This document shows, in pieces, positions 8,003 to 14,862 of a stretch of 29,140 nucleotides of DNA. The notes beneath the pieces were generated by a model, which did not search any database, was not told where the DNA came from, and was given only the letters and a program-made list of their open reading frames with translations. The DNA lies in assembly GCA_035510155.1 (NCBI GenBank), contig DATKHR010000410.1:1-29140 (forward strand), in the 5' to 3' direction. The position numbers and the translations under genes were made by a program. Origin of the DNA: DATKHR01 sp035510155 (GTDB lineage: Bacteria > Acidobacteriota > Vicinamibacteria > Vicinamibacterales > CAVVIG01). Numbering within the stretch: position 1 is the first letter of the stretch; every line of letters starts with the position of its first letter.

Positions 8003-8668
8003 TCAACTGCGCGAGGCCATGTAAATAGATGTAAATCTCGCCACCATCCTCGCCTGTTCCGCCGGCTCCAGAAAGAAGTGCGTGCGTTCGGTTCCGAAGA
8101 GCTCCACCGCGGAATGGACCGCCATCATCAACCCTTTCTCCGTATGCGCCGTCGATGCGGAGAGGTAGTGGCCGAGCTCGTGGGCGAACGCGCGTCCCAT
8201 CGCGCGTCCGATCAACGTGTCGCGCTTCAGCCGCGGCATCGAATCCAAGCGACCCACGACGCCCGACGACTCCTCCAGCAGCGTGACCGCGTTGTCGTAG
8301 GAGAGATAGATCTCATGGTCCGGGGTCGTCGGGCTCTCGAACTTGATCCAGCCGAGCGGCAAATGGGGAGCCCGAGCGGAACGGGTGTCGTGGCCGATCA
8401 CGACGCGCAGCATGCCCGATCTGCGCAGTGGCGGCAACGGTGAGCGCCCGCGCGCGGCGTCCCCCTCCCAGATGAACTGAATGCCGGTCCCGCGCCAGAT
8501 GGCCTCGGTCTCACCAAGCAGGATCGCCAGAAGCCCTGGGGGAACGTTCGCTTCCGTCTGCACGCTGACCGCCATCGGCGGCATGGACTTGACGGCGAGT
8601 CCATCGGCCGCACCCGCCATCGTCGTGACGATCGTCACGGCGACGCTTGCGGCGGCAGCAATCAGCAT
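8003..8668 (-). CDS. secreted putative zinc metalloprotease (HELGH...H)
   Basis: The 221-residue protein starts with a hydrophobic signal sequence (MLIAAAASVAVTIVTTMAGA). Near the middle, GRAFAHELGHYLSASTAHTEKGLM contains a HExxH zinc motif (His163, Glu164, His167) with a third His at 175, eight residues after His167. Metzincins normally have six, so it is metzincin-like but not a standard HExxHxxGxxH. The GLM after it resembles a Met-turn. The first half (IWRGTGIQFIWEG, then RVVIGHD) looks like a small beta-rich prodomain. I cannot assign a named family. It lies 45 bases upstream of the M14 gene on the same strand and may be co-transcribed with it. The start at 8668 is the only good one in frame. 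Confidence 0.75.
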   Translation of the reverse strand: MLIAAAASVAVTIVTTMAGAADGLAVKSMPPMAVSVQTEANVPPGLLAILLGETEAIWRGTGIQFIWEGDAARGRSPLPPLRRSGMLRVVIGHDTRSARAPHLPLGWIKFESPTTPDHEIYLSYDNAVTLLEESSGVVGRLDSMPRLKRDTLIGRAMGRAFAHELGHYLSASTAHTEKGLMMAVHSAVELFGTERTHFFLEPAEQARMVARFTSIYMASRS

Positions 8669-8735
8669 CCTGTCCGCAATAGACGGTGCAAGACGCCGAA
8701 AGTTTGATGTCCGAAAACGTCAACGACGGACGGTG

Positions 8736-9023
8736 TTAAATCTCAAAATCGCACGACACGATGTGTTCAGAAATCCCAACACCGAACTGTGCGACGGGAA
8801 CGTGGCGCGCGTCCTTCGCGTAGGTCTCGAGCGCTGCCCGATCACGAAAGGTGACAGAGAGGCCCGTATCGTAGGACCTGACCGACCGGAGGACGTCCTC
8901 GCCAACCTTGAGGTCCACGATCCCGTCCAACGAGGCGAGGGCGCGCAAACGCTTGCGGTGGTCCGTACGCGTCTCATGGTCGACGCTCGGCTTGTACTTG
9001 AAGCACACGAGGTGTAAAAGCAT
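8736..9023 (-). CDS. Dabb (stress-responsive A/B barrel) domain protein
   Basis: This 95-residue protein is a single Dabb domain (PF07876 type): LLHLVCFKYKPSVD opens strand 1 with the conserved H-x-V pattern, VDLKVGEDV follows, then YDTGLSVTFRDRAALETYAKDARHVPV, and the last strand SCDFEI. Such proteins form dimeric alpha-beta barrels, and most have no proven reaction. There is no export signal. The ATG at 9023 is supported by a TACGAT hexamer ending six bases upstream. It is divergent from the aminopeptidase gene, with 83 bases between the start codons. Confidence 0.88.
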   Translation of the reverse strand: MLLHLVCFKYKPSVDHETRTDHRKRLRALASLDGIVDLKVGEDVLRSVRSYDTGLSVTFRDRAALETYAKDARHVPVAQFGVGISEHIVSCDFEI

Positions 9024-9029
9024 CCGCGT

Positions 9030-9035
9030 ATCGTA
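9030..9035 (-). promoter_or_regulatory. -10 hexamer of the Dabb gene (predicted leaderless)
   Basis: On the minus strand TACGAT (9035-9030) is followed by exactly six bases and the ATG at 9023, which would place the transcription start on the A of the start codon. Confidence 0.5.
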
Positions 9036-9094
9036 GCCCCATTCAGCGGTTGAACGCGTCGCTTTCTCCCGGCGAGAAGCAGCCCCGGTTCATC

Positions 9095-9100
9095 GATAAT
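9095..9100 (+). promoter_or_regulatory. -10 hexamer of the aminopeptidase gene (predicted leaderless)
   Basis: GATAAT (five of six matches to TATAAT) is followed by six bases (GACCGG) and the ATG at 9107. There is no -35 match at 16-19 bases upstream. Confidence 0.45.
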
Positions 9101-9106
9101 GACCGG

Positions 9107-10264
9107 ATGCGACGTCTCACATTCCTCGCGGCGGCCCTCACGCTCGTCGCGCCCCTGCTCGCTCAGCCCCGATTGTCGCTCGACTACCAGGCGATCGCCC
9201 GCCGGGTGGTCCGGCAGCTCGCGCTCACACCCGGCGAGCGCGTCATGTCCATCGCAGAGCCGGGAATCTTCGACGGCCTCGTCCCGTACCTTCGTTATGA
9301 AGTCATGCGGGCGGGCGCCGTTGACCTCGGCGTCGTCGAGATCCTGCGCGAGCCGGTTCCCGAATCATTCGATGCGCCAGTGCTTGCGAAGGGCAATCGC
9401 GACGCGCGAGCCGCCTACAAGGCCATGTTTCGTGACATCGACGCCGCGATCATGATGCCTGGCGCGACGCCCGCGCACGCGGCCTATCTGGCGATGCAGG
9501 ACTGGTTGAAAGACGATCTGACCGAGCGTCGGGGTCGAAGAACAGTCCACTTCCACTGGGTCGAAAACGGCAGCGCATACGCCCTGCCGGGGCAACCCCT
9601 CCCGCCACGTGTCGCGATTGATTCCCTCTACCAACGCGCCTTGCTCGAAACCGATTACGCGGCCCTGGCCGCGCACGAACGGGCCTTCGCCGCCGCGCTT
9701 CGCACCGGAGAGGTTCACTTGACGTCGCCAAGTGGCACCGATCTCCGATTTCGCGTTGGCGATCGCCCCATCAACCTCCAGGACGGCGACGCCTCGCGAG
9801 CGCGGGCCGCTCGAGGCCTCGTGTTGATCGATAAAGAGATCGAGCTGCCGGCCGGCGTGGTCCGAACGGCGCCGATCGAGGAAAGCGTGGAAGGCATCAT
9901 CGCATTTCCGTCGTCACAGTGGGACGGACGGCCGGTCGAAGGCCTGAAGCTGCGCTTGGCTCGGGGCCGCGTCGTCGACGTCGCGGCGACGAGCGGCAAA
10001 GCCGCCGTCGAGGCCGAAATGGCGAGAGCGGGAGACGCCGGCAAAGCATTTCGCGAATTCGCTCTGGGATTCAACCCCCAGCTTGCTGTTCCCGAGCACG
10101 GCCCGTGGATTCCGTACTACGGCTACGGCCCGGGCGTGGTCCGCTTGTCGCTCGGCGACAACACCGAGCTCGGCGGCGCGGTCGGCGGCGGCTACTTCCG
10201 CTGGAACTTCTTTACCGACGTGAAGGTGATCATTGGCAATCACGATTGGAGCCAGGGGACCTGA
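9107..10264 (+). CDS. exported M29-like aminopeptidase
   Basis: After a signal peptide (RRLTFLAAALTLVAPLLAQ) the protein resembles thermophilic aminopeptidases of MEROPS family M29 (AmpS/AmpT): VVRQLALTPGERVMSIAEP is the typical N-terminal block, GTDLRFRVGDRPI the middle strand, and ELPAGVVRTAPIEESVEGIIAF matches the LPxGEVFTAPxExSxxGxxxF zinc-binding segment. ALGFNPQ and VVRLSLGDNTELGG correspond to the later conserved E-x-G-x-N-P and H-x-A-x-G blocks, but the usual His of the latter is replaced in VVRLSLG, so metal binding may differ. M29 members are normally cytoplasmic, so the leader is unusual. The ATG at 9107 is chosen over upstream in-frame starts because of the signal peptide and a -10 hexamer just before it. 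Its last 35 bases overlap the convergent cupin gene. Confidence 0.8.
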   Translation: MRRLTFLAAALTLVAPLLAQPRLSLDYQAIARRVVRQLALTPGERVMSIAEPGIFDGLVPYLRYEVMRAGAVDLGVVEILREPVPESFDAPVLAKGNRDARAAYKAMFRDIDAAIMMPGATPAHAAYLAMQDWLKDDLTERRGRRTVHFHWVENGSAYALPGQPLPPRVAIDSLYQRALLETDYAALAAHERAFAAALRTGEVHLTSPSGTDLRFRVGDRPINLQDGDASRARAARGLVLIDKEIELPAGVVRTAPIEESVEGIIAFPSSQWDGRPVEGLKLRLARGRVVDVAATSGKAAVEAEMARAGDAGKAFREFALGFNPQLAVPEHGPWIPYYGYGPGVVRLSLGDNTELGGAVGGGYFRWNFFTDVKVIIGNHDWSQGT

Positions 10265-10718
10265 GGCCGCACGCGATCCCCAGCGCCGCCGATACGAGGC
10301 CGTCCTGGTCGGCGCCTCCCGCCGGCGCTTTGCCAAACACTTCGACAATGGTTGCGGCAACGGTGCCGGTATTCTTGAAGGTGTGCTTCACGCCGCCTTT
10401 GAGCGACAGCACCTGGCCTTGAGTCACCTCGACCGGCGTCTCGCCTTCAACCGTCAGCAAGAGTTGACCCGTGACCAGCACGAAGACATGCCATGTCGCG
10501 TCGTCGTGAGAGTGCATGCGGCGGACGGCGCCGGGTTCCGCGAAGTCTCGAAGGACGCGGAATTGAGGTTGATCCATCACGAGCATCGTGGACATGCCGG
10601 GATCGCCTGCGACCGGGCGAGCCTTGTCCGTCCCACCGACCGCTTGTGCCTCAGCCGCGCCGGCGTACGACGCCGGGAGCGCCGACCCGAGAATGAAAAA
10701 CAGAACGATGATTCGCAT
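10230..10718 (-). CDS. exported single-domain cupin
   Basis: A signal peptide (MRIIVLFFILGSALPASYAGA) is followed by a cupin_2 domain. RRMHSHDDATWHVFVLVTGQLLLTVEG supplies the first metal motif (HxH and a later His) and VLSLKGGVKHTFKNTG the second, with its conserved His. The substrate is unknown. Exported cupins of this sort are often metal-binding and of undefined role. The reading frame continues upstream to 11012, but that part is an antisense shadow of the next gene. The ATG at 10718 with a clean signal peptide and a TAGCCT hexamer seven bases upstream is the likely start. The 3' end runs 35 bases into the aminopeptidase gene. Confidence 0.82.
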   Translation of the reverse strand: MRIIVLFFILGSALPASYAGAAEAQAVGGTDKARPVAGDPGMSTMLVMDQPQFRVLRDFAEPGAVRRMHSHDDATWHVFVLVTGQLLLTVEGETPVEVTQGQVLSLKGGVKHTFKNTGTVAATIVEVFGKAPAGGADQDGLVSAALGIACGLRSPGSNRDCQ

Positions 10719-10725
10719 GCCGTGA

Positions 10726-10731
10726 AGGCTA
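10726..10731 (-). promoter_or_regulatory. -10-like hexamer of the cupin gene
   Basis: TAGCCT on the minus strand ends seven bases before the ATG at 10718, fitting the same near-leaderless geometry as neighbouring genes. The match to TATAAT is weak. Confidence 0.3.
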
Positions 10732-10772
10732 CCAGATCCGGGGATCCGGGTGTCTTGGTGCCGGTAATTGGT

Positions 10773-10778
10773 TAAGAT
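10773..10778 (+). promoter_or_regulatory. -10 hexamer of the coiled-coil protein gene (predicted leaderless)
   Basis: TAAGAT is followed by six bases (TCGACC) and the ATG at 10785. A TTGGTG at 10755-10760 is too close (12-base spacer) to be a normal -35. Confidence 0.5.
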
Positions 10779-10784
10779 TCGACC

Positions 10785-11099
10785 ATGGCGCAAGACGGAG
10801 CCCCCAAGTCCGCGTACGAACTGGCGATGGAGCGGTTGAGGAAGCGCGATGAAGAGGCGGGGATCGCGAGCCGTACCGTGACGGATGCGCAGAAGGCCGC
10901 AATCGCCGAGATCCGGAACTTCTACGAAGCGAAGCTGGCCGAAGCGCAAGTGCTGCACGAGTCCAATCGTCGCAAGGCGACGGATCCCTCGACCCTTGAC
11001 ACGATCGAGCACGAGTACCGGCGCGAGCGCGAGCGGCTTACGTCCGAACGCGACCGCAAAATCGAGAAGATCCGAAGCGGAGGGGAAACGGCCAAGTGA
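10785..11099 (+). CDS. small charged coiled-coil protein, conserved hypothetical
   Basis: The protein is 104 residues, almost all helical and very rich in Glu, Arg and Lys: SAYELAMERLRKRDEEAG, then LTD-like VTDAQKAAIAEIRNFYEAKLAEAQVLHESNR and EYRRERERLTSERDRKIEKIR. Two helices separated by TDPSTLD suggest an antiparallel coiled coil. No membrane or metal motif is present. I recall similar proteins from Acidobacteriota as conserved hypotheticals, and their function is not known to me. No Shine-Dalgarno is visible. The start is set by the ATG six bases after a TAAGAT hexamer. It ends 64 bases before the oxidation operon. Confidence 0.8.
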   Translation: MAQDGAPKSAYELAMERLRKRDEEAGIASRTVTDAQKAAIAEIRNFYEAKLAEAQVLHESNRRKATDPSTLDTIEHEYRRERERLTSERDRKIEKIRSGGETAK

Positions 11100-11151
11100 G
11101 CCGCCCCGGCATGGTGCTGAGACAACGTGACGGCCCCAAGATCATGAGCCG

Positions 11152-11157
11152 TATAAT
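11152..11157 (+). promoter_or_regulatory. consensus -10 of the oxidation operon (predicted leaderless GTG)
   Basis: A perfect TATAAT is followed by six bases (GCGCCC) and the GTG at 11164, so transcription should begin on or next to the start codon. GTGACG at 11127-11132 is a weak -35 candidate (19-base spacer). This is likely the promoter for the whole 11164-19425 unit. Confidence 0.6.
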
Positions 11158-11163
11158 GCGCCC

Positions 11164-11643
11164 GTGAGCACAATCAGGCTGACCGTCAACGGCCGCTCCC
11201 ATTCCGTGGATGTCGATCCCGCGACGCCGCTGTTGTACGTCCTGACCGACGACCTCGCGCTCAGCGGTCCGAAGTTCGGCTGCGGTCTTGGGCAGTGCGG
11301 CGCCTGCACAGTCATCGCCGGCGGCCGGGCCATCCGCTCGTGCGTGACCCCCGTGTCGATGATGAACGGCGCCACAATCACCACGCTCGAAGGGCTCGGC
11401 ACGTCCGCAACGCCTCACCCGATCCAGCAGGCATTCATCGACGAGCAGGCCGCCCAATGCGGCTTCTGCCTGAACGGCGTCATCCTGACAGCGAAGGCAT
11501 ACCTCGATCAGAATCCCCGCGCGAACGATGCCGAGATCCAACAGGCGCTGTCCGGGGTTCTCTGCCGCTGCTTTGCGCACACACGAATGCTGGCGGCGAT
11601 CAAAAAATACGCGAAGTCCGCAGCGACGGGGAGGGGGAGGTGA
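11164..11643 (+). CDS. [2Fe-2S] subunit of a molybdenum hydroxylase (xanthine dehydrogenase family, IorA-like)
   Basis: This 159-residue protein carries both iron-sulfur clusters of the family. The plant-ferredoxin type uses Cys40, Cys45, Cys48 (GCGLGQCGACTV) and Cys60. The helical-bundle type uses Cys99, Cys102 (QCGFCLNG) and Cys134, Cys136 (VLCRCFAH, where the family more often has CRCGTH or similar). It passes electrons from the molybdenum subunit encoded next to an acceptor. It has no export signal of its own and would travel with its Tat-bearing partner. Start GTG lies six bases after a perfect TATAAT, with no Shine-Dalgarno. The stop overlaps the GTG of the next gene (GTGA). No FAD subunit is encoded nearby, as in isoquinoline 1-oxidoreductase and nicotinate hydroxylase NicAB. 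Confidence 0.93.
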   Translation: MSTIRLTVNGRSHSVDVDPATPLLYVLTDDLALSGPKFGCGLGQCGACTVIAGGRAIRSCVTPVSMMNGATITTLEGLGTSATPHPIQQAFIDEQAAQCGFCLNGVILTAKAYLDQNPRANDAEIQQALSGVLCRCFAHTRMLAAIKKYAKSAATGRGR

Positions 11644-13994
11644 CGCGGGACGCTCGCAGAGCGATGGCACGCGCGGGGTTCTCGCGGCGCGACTTTCTAC
11701 AGACCTCCGGTGCCCTGATCGTGAGCTTTGGCGCTGCCGCTCTCGCGGCGCCGGAAGACCTGTGGCCGAGCGATCAAGGTGAGTTCGGGACACGCGCCTC
11801 CCACATCGATCCCGGACAGCTCGACTCGTGGATCGCCATCGCGGCCGACGGCACGGTCACCGCATACACGGGCAAGTGCGAGCTCGGCCAGGGAATCCTG
11901 ACGGCCCAGACACAGCTCGTCGCGGAGGAGCTCTCGGTGCGCATCGATCGCATCCGCGTGATCCAGTGCGACACGGCGGTGACCCCCGACCAGGGCACGA
12001 CGTCGGGGAGCCAGTCGACGCCGACGAACTTCAACGAGCGCAACCTTGCGCAGGCGGCGGCAACCGCCCGCCAGACTCTGCTGCGGCTCGCCTCCACACG
12101 CCTCTCGGTGCCGGTGACTGAGCTGACCGTTGCCGGCGGCGTGATCATGTCGAGCGCTGATCGCGCCAAGCGCGCGACCTATGGCGAGCTGGTGGCCGGC
12201 AGGCGATTCAATGTCCCGATGGACAGCCGCGCGAAGCGGAAGCCGGCGCAGGAGTGGACGGTGCTCGGCTCTCCGGCGCCGCGTGTTGACATGCGCGCGA
12301 TGGCGAGCGGTGAATTCAAATTCGTCCACAATGTGCGCGTGCCCGGGATGCTCCATGGCGCCGTGGTGCGGCCGCCGGCCGTCGGCGCCAGGCTCATGAA
12401 GGTCGACGAGAGCTCCGTCCGCGCGATGCCTGGCATCGTGAGCGTCGTCGTCAAGAAGAGCTTTGTCGGGGTGATCGCCGAACGGCCATGGCAGGCGATG
12501 CGGGCGGCGCACGCGCTCAAGGCCACGTGGTCGTCAGGCGGCCCGCTCCCGAGCCAGCAGACCTACTACGACGATCTGAAAAAGCTGCCGGCACGCGATG
12601 CGTACGTGGTGAGGTCGGCCGACGTAGACAGCGCGTTCGCGGGGGCCGCGACGGTTCTCCAGGCGACTTACCGGCATCCGTTTCAGATGCACGGTTCGAT
12701 GGGCACTTCGTGCGCGGTCGCCGACGTCAACGGACAGCGCGCGACGATCTGGTCGGCCACTCAGTCGGCCTATCCGACCAGAAGCGGCGTGGCCATGCTG
12801 CTCGGGATCCCGGTAGACAACGTCCGCGTCATCTTCACGCGCGGCGCGGGATGTTACGGCATCAACGGCGCGGACACCGTGTCCTATGATGCGGCGCTCC
12901 TGTCACAGGCCGTCTCGAGGCCGGTCCGCGTGCAGCTCTCGCGCAAAGACGAAATGGCGTGGGAAAACTACGGACCGGCGTACGTCATCGATCAGCGCGT
13001 CGGCATCGATGGGGCCGGCGGGATCCTCGCCTGGCACTGCGAGTCATGGTCCCCGTCCCGCGGCGGCCGCCCCGGGTACGATCGGCCGGGAAATGTCGTG
13101 ACCGGGATGCTCGCCGGGTTCGAGCCCTCCCCTTTGACGCCGCGAGCAGCCTCGGACCCGAGCGGCGAGTTCCGCAACGGCAGCAACGCCGCCCCATCGT
13201 ACGTCGCGGGACGCGTCTCCGGCAGGGCCGGCGGGGCGGGTACCGTCGCCAACGAACGCGTGCTCACGCACACTGTGGAGTCGCCTTTCTTCACCGGACC
13301 GCTCCGCTCGCCGGCGCGCCTCCAGCACACGTTTGCGCACGAATGCTTCCTCGATGAAGTGGCGGCTCACGTGAAGGCAGATCCGGTCCAGTACCGCCTT
13401 CGTCATGTGAGCGACACACGGCTCAAGGAGGCGGTATCCGCCGCGGCAAAGGCGGCGCAGTGGGAGACCCGTCCATCGCCCAAACCGACGCCCTCACCTT
13501 CAGGCGTCGCGACCGGCCGAGGCATTGCCTGCGTCGTCTATGAGGGCAACAACGGATACGTCGCCATGGTCGCAGAGGTCGACGTCGACCGCAGCAGCGG
13601 CAGGGTGACGGCGAAGCGCTTCGTTGTCGCGCAAGACTGCGGGCCGATCTCGAACCCCGACGGGATGCGCAATCAGATCGAGGGGGGCGCGCTGCAGGGT
13701 CTGAGCCGCGCGCTCGGAGAGCAGGTGACGTGGGACGATGCGCAGGTGACGTCGATTGATTGGCGAACCTACCACAGCCTGCCGCTCGGGTTGGCGGCGC
13801 CGGCCATCGAAAGCGTGTTGATCAATCGCCCTGACGCCGAGGCGAATGGCGCCGGGGAGACAGCGATTACGGTCGTCGCCGCTGCAGTCGGCAACGCAAT
13901 CTTCGATGCCACTGGAGCCCGCGTCCGGGAAGTGCCGTTCACCCCGGAACGGGTCAAGGCGGCGCTGGCATCGCCTGATAGGGAGGTCAGATGA
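11640..13994 (+). CDS. Tat-exported molybdopterin-binding subunit of a xanthine dehydrogenase-family hydroxylase (IorB-like)
   Basis: The large catalytic subunit (784 aa from the GTG at 11640; an ATG at 11664 is a shorter option) binds molybdopterin cytosine dinucleotide. SRRDFLQTSGALIVSFGAAALA is a twin-arginine leader, so it is exported folded. Cofactor blocks are GQGILTAQTQLVAEEL, SQSTPTNF, GSMGTSCAVAD, GAGCYGINGADTVSYDAALLSQAV and the C-terminal GAGETAITVVAAAVGNAIFDATG, where Glu740 is the conserved active-site base. The middle FVHNVRVPGMLHGAVVRPP is the start of the alpha/beta hammerhead seen in aldehyde oxidases. Reaction: hydroxylation of an aldehyde or N-heteroaromatic using water. 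The exact substrate cannot be read from sequence. The stop overlaps the cytochrome ATG (ATGA). Confidence 0.92.
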   Translation: MTRDARRAMARAGFSRRDFLQTSGALIVSFGAAALAAPEDLWPSDQGEFGTRASHIDPGQLDSWIAIAADGTVTAYTGKCELGQGILTAQTQLVAEELSVRIDRIRVIQCDTAVTPDQGTTSGSQSTPTNFNERNLAQAAATARQTLLRLASTRLSVPVTELTVAGGVIMSSADRAKRATYGELVAGRRFNVPMDSRAKRKPAQEWTVLGSPAPRVDMRAMASGEFKFVHNVRVPGMLHGAVVRPPAVGARLMKVDESSVRAMPGIVSVVVKKSFVGVIAERPWQAMRAAHALKATWSSGGPLPSQQTYYDDLKKLPARDAYVVRSADVDSAFAGAATVLQATYRHPFQMHGSMGTSCAVADVNGQRATIWSATQSAYPTRSGVAMLLGIPVDNVRVIFTRGAGCYGINGADTVSYDAALLSQAVSRPVRVQLSRKDEMAWENYGPAYVIDQRVGIDGAGGILAWHCESWSPSRGGRPGYDRPGNVVTGMLAGFEPSPLTPRAASDPSGEFRNGSNAAPSYVAGRVSGRAGGAGTVANERVLTHTVESPFFTGPLRSPARLQHTFAHECFLDEVAAHVKADPVQYRLRHVSDTRLKEAVSAAAKAAQWETRPSPKPTPSPSGVATGRGIACVVYEGNNGYVAMVAEVDVDRSSGRVTAKRFVVAQDCGPISNPDGMRNQIEGGALQGLSRALGEQVTWDDAQVTSIDWRTYHSLPLGLAAPAIESVLINRPDAEANGAGETAITVVAAAVGNAIFDATGARVREVPFTPERVKAALASPDREVR

Positions 13995-14833
13995 GGATCG
14001 TCGTGCGAGGCTTCGTGTGCTTTGCGATGCTCACCGCCGGCAACGCCCGCGCTGCCGAGGTCGGGCCTGGCCAGGCCGCAGGCGCTCAGAAGCCGCCGGC
14101 AGAAAACCCTGCCGCCCACAACCCGCATCTTGGCAACCGGGAGTCGATCAACGCCGGCATGATGCTGTATCGCATCCGGTGTGCCGACTGTCACGGCCTC
14201 GACGCGGCCGGCTATCGCGGCCCGGATCTGACCGCCGTGGTCGCAGGCGGCGCCACCGACGAGCGGCTCTACGACACAATTCGTAAAGGTGTGCCCGGGA
14301 CGGATATGCCGCCGTCGTCCAGGGAGACGCCGGACGACGACATCCTCCAGATCATCGCGTATCTGCGCAATGTCGGCACCGTGGCCCCGCCCGAGCGCCC
14401 TGTGGGCAACGTGACGAACGGTGAGCGGCTGTTCGCGTCCGAGTGCCAGAGTTGCCACCGCATAGCGGGCAAGGGCGGACGGCTCGGGCCCGATTTGACG
14501 CGAATCGGCGTGGCGCGCTCGCGCGCGGCGCTCGTCCGCGAAATCCGGACGCCCTCGGCCTGGATGGCGCCCGGATATGAAACCGTCACGCTGGTAACCA
14601 AAAGGGGCCAGCGCATCCGGGGAACCAAGAAGAACGACGACGTCTTCAGCATTCAGATCATGGACACGCGCGAGCGGATCCAGGGCTATCTGAAGGCAGA
14701 CCTGCAGGACGTGATCTACGAGAACGTCTCGCTCATGCCGACGTTTGGCCTCGAACGGTTGAACGAACGCGACCTCGACGATGTGATCGGGTATCTGAGC
14801 ACACTGCGCGGCACGGATACAGCCGCCCGCTAA
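13991..14833 (+). CDS. periplasmic di-heme cytochrome c
   Basis: A signal peptide (RIVVRGFVCFAMLTAGNARA) precedes two cytochrome c domains. The first heme site is CADCH (Cys64, Cys67, His68) with a likely Met ligand in GTDMPPS. The second is CQSCH (Cys152, Cys155, His156). The second domain, with GGRLGPDLTRIG, SRAALVREIRTPSAWMAPGYETVTLVTKRGQRIRG and YENVSLMPTFGLERLNERDLDDVIGYLSTL, resembles the heme-binding domain common in Planctomycetes and Acidobacteria (TIGR02603-like). Sitting between a molybdenum hydroxylase and a PQQ dehydrogenase, it probably accepts electrons from one or both and passes them to the respiratory chain. Four-base overlap with the upstream gene. Confidence 0.92.
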   Translation: MRIVVRGFVCFAMLTAGNARAAEVGPGQAAGAQKPPAENPAAHNPHLGNRESINAGMMLYRIRCADCHGLDAAGYRGPDLTAVVAGGATDERLYDTIRKGVPGTDMPPSSRETPDDDILQIIAYLRNVGTVAPPERPVGNVTNGERLFASECQSCHRIAGKGGRLGPDLTRIGVARSRAALVREIRTPSAWMAPGYETVTLVTKRGQRIRGTKKNDDVFSIQIMDTRERIQGYLKADLQDVIYENVSLMPTFGLERLNERDLDDVIGYLSTLRGTDTAAR

Positions 14834-14850
14834 TGGGACAGTTGAGACAG

Positions 14851-14855
14851 AGGAG
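14851..14855 (+). promoter_or_regulatory. Shine-Dalgarno of the PQQ dehydrogenase gene
   Basis: AGGAG lies seven bases before the ATG at 14863. It selects this start over an in-frame ATG at 14833 that overlaps the cytochrome stop, and gives a proper signal peptide. Confidence 0.7.
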
Positions 14856-14862
14856 AGACCTC

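Noticed and set aside
8709..8731. GTCCG/CGGAC inverted repeat between the Dabb and HELGH genes as a terminator
   Set aside because: Only five base pairs with a 13-base loop and no U-tract.
10719..11012. Upstream extension of the cupin frame
   Set aside because: It is antisense to the coiled-coil protein gene and lies before a clean signal peptide.
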